A DNA stretch of 23,010 bases, from the NCBI GenBank assembly GCA_937892735.1, contig CALBGL010000117.1, positions 1 through 23,010 of the forward strand, written 5' to 3'. Within the stretch, counting starts at the first letter, position 1. Each line of letters starts with the position of its first letter. This document shows, one piece after another, positions 7,498-13,303 of the stretch. The notes below the pieces were generated by a model that was given only the letters and a program-made list of their open reading frames with translations, ran no database searches and had not been told where the DNA came from. The stretch comes from an uncultured Clostridia bacterium. Lineage in GTDB: Bacteria; Bacillota; Clostridia; Lachnospirales; Bianqueaceae. The position numbers were made by a program, and so were the translations under genes.

Positions 7498-8181
7498 ATG
7501 TTATTACAGAAAAAAAGAGAGCAAGCTACTTATGGTATCATTGGCTTGGGTCGTTTCGGGCATGCCTTAGCAGTGGAATTGGCCAATTCCGGCGCGGAAT
7601 TACTCGTAATCGACAAGGATGAAGAAAAAGTCCGTGAGCTGCGAGAATATACCGAGAACGCGATCATTGTCAATACATTGGATAAAAAAACGCTGGCGGA
7701 TACAGGCATTCAGAATTGCGATGTGGTAGTGGTATGTATCGGAGAGCAGTTGGATTCTTCCATTCTCACCACCCTGAATGTAGTGGCTCTGGGCGTACCC
7801 AAGGTCATTGCCAAGGCCACCAGTCTGGAGCATGGCGAGATTTTGAAAAAATTAGGGGCCGAAGTGGTCTACCCCGAACACGATATGGCGATTCGACTAG
7901 CCCATCGGCTGGAAACTTCCAAAATGCTCGATTATGTGCAGCTCAGTGAACGTCTGAATATCTCTAAGTTTCTGATTCCCAAGCAGGCTGTTGGAAAAAC
8001 CGTACTGGATCTGAATCTGCGTTCCCGATTCGGCTTAAATATCATCGCTATCGAGAAGGCGAACCGCACATTGATTGACAATATTACCCCGCAATACCGC
8101 TTTGAACACAATGATATCCTGTATTTAGCCGGTGATCAAAAAGGTATAAACCAGCTTTCCGAATGGGCAGAAAACGAATAA
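7498..8181 (+). CDS. ktrA: KtrA/TrkA-type RCK regulatory subunit of potassium uptake
   Basis: A 227-aa cytosolic protein with an N-terminal RCK/TrkA_N Rossmann domain. The nucleotide-binding GLGRFG is at residues 16-21, and the strand-2 acid lies in VIDKD (37-41). A TrkA_C (RCK_C) domain covers about 135-227. By family it forms an octameric ring on KtrB and gates it with ATP/ADP; in several Firmicutes the C domain binds cyclic di-AMP. GAGGAGG lies upstream of the ATG. It is the last gene before a strong terminator. Confidence 0.95.
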   Translation: MLLQKKREQATYGIIGLGRFGHALAVELANSGAELLVIDKDEEKVRELREYTENAIIVNTLDKKTLADTGIQNCDVVVVCIGEQLDSSILTTLNVVALGVPKVIAKATSLEHGEILKKLGAEVVYPEHDMAIRLAHRLETSKMLDYVQLSERLNISKFLIPKQAVGKTVLDLNLRSRFGLNIIAIEKANRTLIDNITPQYRFEHNDILYLAGDQKGINQLSEWAENE

Positions 8182-8183
8182 TC

Positions 8184-8218
8184 AAAAAGGATCCCTGTCA
8201 GCAGAGGATCCTTTTTTT
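8184..8218 (+). terminator. Bidirectional intrinsic terminator between ktrA and thiT
   Basis: AAAAAGGATCC (8184-8194) pairs perfectly with GGATCCTTTTT (8206-8216) across an 11-nt loop and ends in seven T's. The A-rich left arm gives a U tract in the other direction too, so it can end both the ktr operon and the convergent thiT transcript. Confidence 0.9.
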
Positions 8219-8220
8219 AT

Positions 8221-8862
8221 TTATTGTGCCAACGCGATCGTCTTAATCCGCTCCACGGTCTTCTTAACGGCCGGCACCACCATGAAGACCACCGCTGTCA
8301 AAAGTGCTTCCCCGCCTAAATACGCGATATTGTATCCAACGGAGTAGATAAACGGATCCATCTCTCCCGCATAGTCCGCAAAAAAGATGACGCCGGAAAT
8401 CACGGACATCGCCAGCCGCCCGAATACGCCCAGCATATATCCGGCCAGAAGACCATCCGGACGCTTATTCAGAAAGCCGGAAAGGCCCAGCATACCAAAC
8501 GCCAGTGGATAATCGATGACGAGCTGCGCCGGATGAATCACATAAGGACCCAGGATCAGCTGAATCAAACCATACGCCATGCCACACAGAATTCCCTGTG
8601 CCGGTCCGTAAAAATAACCGATCAAGGTGATGGCGAACATACTGAACAAGGTGATAGAACCGCCCTGCGGCAGCTCCACAATCTTAAGGAAACTCAATAC
8701 CGTAGCTAACGCGATCGCCGCTGCTGAGAAGACTAGCATCCTGGTCGCTTGCCGACGATTCTTCTTTTTACCGGCTACGATCCCGATCCCCACCAGAATC
8801 AGCAATACTGCGACAATCGCTGTAATCACCTGTCCATACCAGGCTTCAAAAAATGCTTGCAT
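8221..8862 (-). CDS. thiT: ThiT family thiamine transporter (ECF S component)
   Basis: A 213-aa membrane protein that by family binds thiamine outside the cell and uses a shared ECF energizing module (EcfT plus two ATPases, none of which is in this window). The ThiT signature begins at ATVLSFLKIVELPQGGSITL (53-72). IDYPLAFGMLGLSGF follows at about 116-130, then more TM helices. An extra N-terminal TM (about 12-30) and a basic KKKNRR linker precede the usual core, making it somewhat longer than the 180-190 aa common in the family. The TPP riboswitch directly upstream supports the thiamine assignment. The start at 8862 follows AAGGAGGA by 6 nt. Confidence 0.95.
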   Translation of the reverse strand: MQAFFEAWYGQVITAIVAVLLILVGIGIVAGKKKNRRQATRMLVFSAAAIALATVLSFLKIVELPQGGSITLFSMFAITLIGYFYGPAQGILCGMAYGLIQLILGPYVIHPAQLVIDYPLAFGMLGLSGFLNKRPDGLLAGYMLGVFGRLAMSVISGVIFFADYAGEMDPFIYSVGYNIAYLGGEALLTAVVFMVVPAVKKTVERIKTIALAQ

Positions 8863-8889
8863 AAAAAATCCTCCTTTATCTAAGGAGGA
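8863..8889 (-). promoter_or_regulatory. SD-sequestering hairpin / terminator-like expression platform of thiT
   Basis: On the minus strand TCCTCCTT (8889-8882) can pair perfectly with the ribosome binding site AAGGAGGA (8876-8869) across the 5-nt loop AGATA. Six T's follow, then the ATG. The hairpin would block ribosome access and also has the form of a minimal intrinsic terminator. It is the likely output of the riboswitch upstream. Confidence 0.75.
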
Positions 8890-8926
8890 GAAAAGGACTA
8901 CCCTGATCCACGCTGACAGTGGACTT

Positions 8927-9019
8927 TTGCTTCCCTACGCCGGTATGAACCGGATCAGGTACAAAGGGTCAGTACAGGCTCTCCTGTATACTTTCTCAGT
9001 CCGCAGACTCCCCCAGCAA
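8927..9019 (-). promoter_or_regulatory. TPP (thiamine pyrophosphate) riboswitch aptamer
   Basis: The minus strand carries the conserved THI-box elements in order: GGGGGAG, CTGAGA (8999-8994), ACCCTTTGTACCTGATC, and CCGGCGTAGGGAAG, closed by a P1 helix TTGCT/AGCAA (9019-9015 with 8931-8927). TPP binding would repress thiT. The aptamer segment ACCTGATCC (8960-8952) can pair with GGATCAGGGT downstream (8909-8900), giving an alternative ligand-free fold. Confidence 0.95.
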
Positions 9020-9028
9020 TACGTCCCT

Positions 9029-9057
9029 ATTATATACCTTCTGTCGAATCCTGTCAA
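9029..9057 (-). promoter_or_regulatory. Consensus sigma-A promoter of thiT
   Basis: The minus strand has TTGACA (9057-9052), a 17-bp spacer and TATAAT (9034-9029), a perfect match to consensus. Transcription would start near 9022, just before the first aptamer helix. Confidence 0.92.
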
Positions 9058-9088
9058 TGCTTCGAAAACATGTTATACATTGAAAAAC

Positions 9089-9583
9089 TCATATAAGATT
9101 GCCGATATCTATTTTCATAATGATCTCATCTTCATCACGATCACTTTCTGCAAAGCCGAGCCGCTTATAGAAACAGCGAGCCGCCTGATTCCCCTCCAGA
9201 TAGCAGAGAGTCACCTGCTGATACCGTCCATCTTCCTGTAATTCACGAAGTATCTGTTTCATGGCTGCCGTACCATATCCACGTCCCTGGTACCGTTCAT
9301 CAATGAAAAACTGACTCAAATCATAACTCTCCCATTCTGGAATGTCATAATACAGTCCCATGCCAACCGGTACTTCATCCGCGTAGATCATAAACGCACG
9401 GCTGCGATTCTCCCGATAGGCATAGGCCCTCGCCAGGATGCCTGCAGAGTCCGATACATAAGCTCTTTGTGACTTTTTCACCTTGAGCCCCATCCTCCAG
9501 TTATTCGGTGTGATATCCTCCAGATGGATCTTCTCTGTCTCTCCTAATTTGCCTCTTCCCTTGCTTGTACTGCTATTTCCCAT
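9089..9583 (-). CDS. GNAT family N-acetyltransferase
   Basis: This acetyl-CoA-dependent N-acetyltransferase is 164 aa from this start. The core opens with LEDITPNNWRMGLKVKKSQ, a motif typical of the spermidine/diamine acetyltransferase-like branch. The acetyl-CoA-binding motif A is FIDERYQGRGYGTAAMKQIL, and NQAARCFYKRLGF is the usual C-terminal element. The substrate is not known; the opening motif weakly suggests a polyamine or small amine. The ATG at 9583 has GGGAGGAG about 11 nt upstream. An ATG at 9610 (173 aa) is possible but has no better site. Either start overlaps the preceding gene, so the first residues may be variable tail. Confidence 0.88.
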   Translation of the reverse strand: MGNSSTSKGRGKLGETEKIHLEDITPNNWRMGLKVKKSQRAYVSDSAGILARAYAYRENRSRAFMIYADEVPVGMGLYYDIPEWESYDLSQFFIDERYQGRGYGTAAMKQILRELQEDGRYQQVTLCYLEGNQAARCFYKRLGFAESDRDEDEIIMKIDIGNLI

Positions 9584-10284
9584 ATCTTCTTCGTCTCCTC
9601 CCGCATCCACTTGATTTTTCTCACGCTCCCCGGCCTCAGATCCACATCTATATCCAACTCTGGCAGGTAGAAGATATCTCCTCCCAGCGTCGCTCCCGCA
9701 TAATACTGGCTCATGCGTTTTCCCTGCTCTACCGCGCTCTTTAAGTAGGAATAGAAGCTTGACGCTGTCCGATTCACCACGATGTTCAGCATCAGGCAGA
9801 TCTTCCGCCGATCCGGATCTACTCCATTTTCTTTTAGAACCGCATACATGTGATCATACATTGGCCCTATGTCTTCTCTCTGCATTTCCTCCAGAAAACG
9901 CAGCGCAAACACATAGCATCGTTTCTTCTCCCATCTTCGGCAGATCAGCCATGCCTCGTCTGATTCTAAGCATTCATAGCCCTGCTGCCCCGTACTGCCT
10001 TGCAGCGCATGGCGCAGCTGCAAGGCATCTCCGAAGAGCAAGTCGTATTTAGCGATGGGCTTTGGCTCGGGTTTCCCGCCGATGCTGGTTAGGATTATAA
10101 GGAGTACAACTATCACAAAAGCAATTCCCCATACAGTAAGAGCTATCACCTTTCTCCGTTCATATTCTATTGTCCCCCTCGGAAAAAACCTCGCCCACAT
10201 AGTAACCCCGAGAGCTGCTATAAAAAATAATACCCCCAAAATTGTAATGACTTTAATAATCCTAATTCTCGTCCGCATCTTCAT
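9544..10284 (-). CDS. Unrecognised protein with two N-terminal TM segments
   Basis: A 246-aa protein not assigned to a family. A basic N-terminus (RTRIRIIK) leads into TM1 (about 10-30), followed by a basic loop RGTIEYERRK and TM2 (about 46-67). A soluble C-terminal domain of about 175 residues follows. It contains CYVFALRFLEEMQ and a hydrophobic LMLNIVVN strand, and ends in a charged helix. Topology predicts a membrane-anchored cytoplasmic domain. The ATG at 10284 follows GAGGG; a second ATG two codons in is possible. The 3' end overlaps the GNAT gene in another frame, so the two are probably co-expressed. It lies 10 nt after the 58-aa ORF. Confidence 0.75.
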   Translation of the reverse strand: MKMRTRIRIIKVITILGVLFFIAALGVTMWARFFPRGTIEYERRKVIALTVWGIAFVIVVLLIILTSIGGKPEPKPIAKYDLLFGDALQLRHALQGSTGQQGYECLESDEAWLICRRWEKKRCYVFALRFLEEMQREDIGPMYDHMYAVLKENGVDPDRRKICLMLNIVVNRTASSFYSYLKSAVEQGKRMSQYYAGATLGGDIFYLPELDIDVDLRPGSVRKIKWMREETKKIWEIAVQAREEAN

Positions 10285-10294
10285 CTTCTAGCCC

Positions 10295-10471
10295 TCATAA
10301 ACAGACCCTGTAGAATTTCCCCGTGCTTCGATTCGTAGAAGATGTGGGATATCCTTTGGATACTGTACGCGATCCGTACGATGGCTGCGGCATCATACTG
10401 GACTTTTCTTCCAGCACGTCTGCCGTTGCCGCTAACGCCGTATCCACCGCCATCTGTCCCCAAAGCTTCAT
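10295..10471 (-). CDS. Small 58-aa ORF, first in the GNAT operon
   Basis: This short frame runs from an ATG at 10471 to a TGA at 10297-10295. It has a strong GGAGGA ribosome binding site (10484-10479) with 7-nt spacing and lies about 25 nt after the inferred start of a good promoter. The peptide begins MKLWGQMAVDTALAATADVL, an amphipathic helix, then becomes Ser/Thr/Pro-rich and ends GKFYRVCL. No family is recognised. A longer overlapping frame opens with a TTG at 10532, but that codon lies in the -35 hexamer, so this frame is preferred. It may be a small protein or a leader peptide. Confidence 0.5.
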   Translation of the reverse strand: MKLWGQMAVDTALAATADVLEEKSSMMPQPSYGSRTVSKGYPTSSTNRSTGKFYRVCL

Positions 10472-10503
10472 GACTGGATCCTCCGTATTCTTTTGCTTTT
10501 TTC

Positions 10504-10532
10504 ATCTTAACATGCTTTTCTTTTTTCGTCAA
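10504..10532 (-). promoter_or_regulatory. Promoter of the 58-aa ORF / TM protein / GNAT operon
   Basis: TTGACG (10532-10527), a 17-bp A-rich spacer and TAAGAT (10509-10504) preceded by TGT give a good -35 plus extended -10 promoter on the minus strand. The start would be near 10497. Confidence 0.75.
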
Positions 10533-10738
10533 TATCTTTTATCTATTTTTACCAATTTTCTAGATTCCTCGCACGACGCAAAATGGAACTGTTGCAAAAT
10601 ACCTACAATGTCTCACCATTTGCACAGGATAAAAGAACACGCCCTCCTAAGAAGTTCCATAAATATACGGATCCTTTTGTAGTTTGCAAGAGGCTCGAAC
10701 ATTGCATTTCACAGCCTATAGCATGGATACCTGGTGAA
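10533..10738. other. Intergenic, no gene recognised
   Basis: An AT-rich flank upstream of the promoter merges into sequence with no convincing ORF. The inverted 8-mers ATGGAACT (10583-10590) and AGTTCCAT (10653-10660) are the only symmetry noted. The last bases before the repeat array (CCTGGTGAATTTTCTCATT) look like a decayed repeat unit. Confidence 0.5.
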
Positions 10739-11197
10739 TTTTCTCATTGGTCTGCCAAGAGAAATGTTACATCGCTGAAAAGCAATGAGAAATCCAGGGG
10801 TTTTCTCATTGGTCTGCCAGGGGAAATGTTACATCGCTGAAAAACCAATGTGAAATCCGGGAGTTTTCTCATTGCTCTGCCAGGGGAATTGTTACATCAC
10901 TGAAAAACCAATGTGAAATCCAGGGGTTTTCTCATTGCTCCGCTAGGAGAATTGTTACATCACTCAAAAAGCAATGTGAAATCCGGGGGTTTTCTCATTA
11001 CTCTGCCAAGAAAAATGTTACATCGCTGAAAAAGCAATGGGAAATTCAGGGGGTTTCTCATTAGTCTGCCAAGAAAAATGTTACATCGCTGAAAAAGTAA
11101 TGAGAAATCCAGGGGGGGCTCATTGGTCTATCAAGGGAAATGTTACATCGCTGAAAAAACAATGGGAAAGCCTCCATGGACAGGAGTTTTCCCAATG
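10739..11197. repeat. Array of seven tandem imperfect repeats of about 63 bp with hairpin-forming junctions
   Basis: Units begin at 10739, 10801, 10864, 10927, 10990, 11054 and 11119 (62, 63, 63, 63, 64, 65 bp, then a terminal unit). Each contains TTTTCTCATT, then a TCTGCCA(A/G) segment, TGTTACATC(G/A)CT(G/C)AAAA, AATGnGAAA and a G-run. CAATGnGAAA at the end of one unit is complementary to TTTCnCATTG at the start of the next, so each junction can form a stem with a loop of about 9 nt. The last stem (11160-11169 with 11188-11197) is a perfect 10-bp pairing with GGG/CCC in place of GAG/CTC. Conservation runs through the whole unit, leaving no variable spacers. Confidence 0.9.
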
Positions 11198-11381
11198 AAG
11201 CACACTCAAGAACAGTGTTTGGACATCGAAGTATATAATGGGGAAACTCATAAGTTGAGGAAGCTGTGGTCAAATACGACCTCGGCCCTCCCGTGTAAAG
11301 GCGTATCTAAGACTTTACCACGCCAAAACGGAACTTTCACTCAGAATACGCTCTAAGAAAACCGGGACAGCTACACAATAA
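11198..11381. other. Intergenic, no gene recognised; one small hairpin
   Basis: No supported ORF or RNA gene. A hairpin with arms CGTGTAAAG (11292-11300) and CTTTACCACG (11313-11322, one bulged C) is present. It may be decayed mobile or structural sequence related to its flanks. Confidence 0.4.
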
Positions 11382-11441
11382 TATGCTCCCTTCTAAGTGA
11401 CAAGTTTTATGATTTCTCTTGTCTACCTAGAAGGGAGCATA
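11382..11441. repeat. Long inverted repeat (23/24-bp arms) after the aldo/keto reductase gene
   Basis: The left arm 11382-11404 starts TATGCTCCCTTCTA and ends ACAAG. The right arm 11418-11441 is its complement with one mismatch and one bulge. They enclose a 13-nt loop. On the minus strand it begins 12 nt after the reductase stop. Only TTATTG follows, so it may terminate the operon weakly. The arm length and the lack of a U tract are also compatible with a small palindromic mobile-element relic. Confidence 0.75.
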
Positions 11442-11453
11442 CCATTCTATGGT

Positions 11454-12596
11454 TTACCCAAATATTTTTTTTGCCTTCTCCATCCGTTCGATGACGGGAA
11501 CGCCGAAGGGACAGCGTGTCTCGCAGCCGCCGCAGGCGATGCAGTCTTCTGCGTTCTGCTCCAGGCTCTCATAGTGAGCGCGTACCGTCGCCGGCACTTC
11601 CGGCTGCATCGTCGCCAGATCATACAGTTTATTGACCATGGCAATGTCGATATGCACAGGACAGGGCGCGCAATGGCCGCAATACGTGCATTGGCCTGCA
11701 TAGGCGTGATGCGGCGCCTTGGCCAGCACACTGGCGTAGTCCTTCTCTTCTTCTGTTGCCGTCTCATACGCCACGGCTGCCATCACATGTTCCGGCGTAT
11801 CGCACCCTACCATGACGCTGGCCACGCCCGGTCTTGTCAGCGCATAGTGCAGACATTGTACAGGGGAAAGAGCAATGCCAAAAGGCGATTTTTGGGATGA
11901 GAACAACCGTCCGCCTGCATAGCCCTTCATAACAGTCATTCCTACGCCCTTCTGTTCACAAAGTTGATACAGCTCCGCACGTTCTGGCGCGATTCCCCCT
12001 AACTTCTCATCTTCATAATCCCCAAAATAAACATTCAGATCCTCGCTGGGCGGCATCATATCAAAGGCTGGATTCACACTGAACAGGAGCATCTCGATCT
12101 GCCCACTGAGTACCGCCTGTTTCGCCACCGCAGGGTTATGTGTGCTCAGACCGATATGACGAATCGTTCCTGCTTTCTTCAGGGAATGCACATACTCGAT
12201 AAACTCGCCGTTCACAATCTGGTTCCACTCCGAAAGCTCATCTACAAAATGAATCATGCCCAGATCGATATAATCTGTCCCCATGCGGCACAGCAGATCC
12301 TCAAAGGCTGCCCGTGCTTTACCGAGATCCCGGCTGCGTACATACTGGCCATTCTGCCAGGTCGAACCGATGTGTCCCTGAATCATCCAATGATCCCGGC
12401 ATCCCTTAAGCGCCGCTCCAATATTGGAACGCACCTGGGGCTCTGACATCCAGCAATCCAGGATATTAATTCCCTGTTCCCGACAACAATCCATCACTTC
12501 TTGTACTTCCTGAGTGTTATGGCGTTCTAACCATTCTCCTCCCAGGCCGATCTCGCTGACCAGAAGCCCTGTACTGCCTAATGCACGATATTTCAT
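11454..12596 (-). CDS. Aldo/keto reductase-like protein with C-terminal 2x[4Fe-4S] ferredoxin domain
   Basis: A 380-aa cytoplasmic protein. Residues 1 to about 290 form an AKR barrel (opening MKYRALGSTGLLVSEIGLGG). The tail has two cluster motifs: C303, C306, C309 and C312 in CTYCGHCAPCP, and C352, C355, C358 and C362 in CIACGGCETRC. Of the classical AKR tetrad, Asp47 (NILDCW) and His116 (GMIHFVDE) are present. The Tyr position is not Tyr (CWMSEPQ), and the Lys position appears to be His75 (IQGHIG). NADPH-linked carbonyl reduction by the usual mechanism is therefore doubtful; ferredoxin-linked chemistry is an inference. AAGGAGGA precedes the ATG at 12596. It lies 17 bp after the CvpA gene and probably belongs to the same transcript. 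Confidence 0.9.
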   Translation of the reverse strand: MKYRALGSTGLLVSEIGLGGEWLERHNTQEVQEVMDCCREQGINILDCWMSEPQVRSNIGAALKGCRDHWMIQGHIGSTWQNGQYVRSRDLGKARAAFEDLLCRMGTDYIDLGMIHFVDELSEWNQIVNGEFIEYVHSLKKAGTIRHIGLSTHNPAVAKQAVLSGQIEMLLFSVNPAFDMMPPSEDLNVYFGDYEDEKLGGIAPERAELYQLCEQKGVGMTVMKGYAGGRLFSSQKSPFGIALSPVQCLHYALTRPGVASVMVGCDTPEHVMAAVAYETATEEEKDYASVLAKAPHHAYAGQCTYCGHCAPCPVHIDIAMVNKLYDLATMQPEVPATVRAHYESLEQNAEDCIACGGCETRCPFGVPVIERMEKAKKIFG

Positions 12597-12613
12597 ATCA
12601 AATTCCTCCTTTG

Positions 12614-13303
12614 TTATTTTAGAAAATTCATCACTAAGCTCAGAATCGGATTATATTGATTGCAGAAATTGAGCAGCGTCGTCTGCGCGATTCCGTCCGA
12701 AAGCCAGTCCCACTTGAAGAACAGAGCTGCCAGAAAGACGACAAGACCAAAGAACCAAACGTTGATTATGCCCAGAACCAGACCCGCCGCACCACCAAGC
12801 AGCGCATTCAGGCTATGAATCACCGGCAGCTTGGTCAGAATATTCAGGGCAGCGCCAATCAGATGGGAGACCACAAGCAGCGCCACGAGCAACACCACAA
12901 CGGACAAGATATTGACCGCCATCGTGGCCAGATACGCCGCCACATATCCGCTCAGCGTCGTGACATGGAGCATCTCATACACCACGCTGTTATCGTTCTG
13001 CACGAGCACATCCTTCAGGAACTCCGGCAGGGGCAGGGACTGAATCATGGAAGTATTGCCGCTGCCGCTCATCATCCCCGCAAGGCTCTCTTCCAGACCG
13101 CCCTGTATCATTTCCAACAATCCGATCTGCCGCAGAAAGTCCGCCGCATACGGGTACAAAATCTGCGCGAGAATCAGGCAGAGAATCCAGCGCACCGCCT
13201 GATACAGCGTCTGCACAAATCCCTTGCGGATTCCGCGAAACAACCCGAACACGATCAAAAAGATTCCCGCGAGATCTAGCACGATTTTTGTTGTTTCTAT
13301 CAT
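12614..13303 (-). CDS. CvpA family membrane protein
   Basis: A 229-aa protein with hydrophobic segments at about 8-25, 33-52, 118-160 and 170-205. An extended extracytoplasmic loop (about 55-115) separates the first pair from the rest. LPVIHSLNALLGGAAGLVLGII (about 168-189) matches the conserved C-terminal helix of the CvpA family, named for colicin V production; the real function in Firmicutes is unclear. The ATG at 13303 overlaps the stop of the DUF5711 gene as ATGA, so translation is probably coupled. Confidence 0.88.
   Translation of the reverse strand: MIETTKIVLDLAGIFLIVFGLFRGIRKGFVQTLYQAVRWILCLILAQILYPYAADFLRQIGLLEMIQGGLEESLAGMMSGSGNTSMIQSLPLPEFLKDVLVQNDNSVVYEMLHVTTLSGYVAAYLATMAVNILSVVVLLVALLVVSHLIGAALNILTKLPVIHSLNALLGGAAGLVLGIINVWFFGLVVFLAALFFKWDWLSDGIAQTTLLNFCNQYNPILSLVMNFLK

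Noticed and set aside
10281..10532. 83-aa minus-strand frame starting at TTG 10532
   Set aside because: The TTG is part of a good -35 hexamer and has no ribosome binding site; the overlapping 58-aa frame has a strong one.
10739..11197. CRISPR array
   Set aside because: The whole 63-bp period is conserved, there are no unique spacers between short repeats, and no cas gene is nearby.
10583..11356. Short frames crossing the repeat array on both strands (for example 10583-10840 plus and 11061-11273 minus)
   Set aside because: They are translations of the repeat units, lack ribosome binding sites and are broken by stops within most units.
12656..13279. 207-aa plus-strand frame opposite the CvpA gene
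   Set aside because: Gln/His/Arg-rich composition typical of an antisense shadow of a hydrophobic gene; no start signals.
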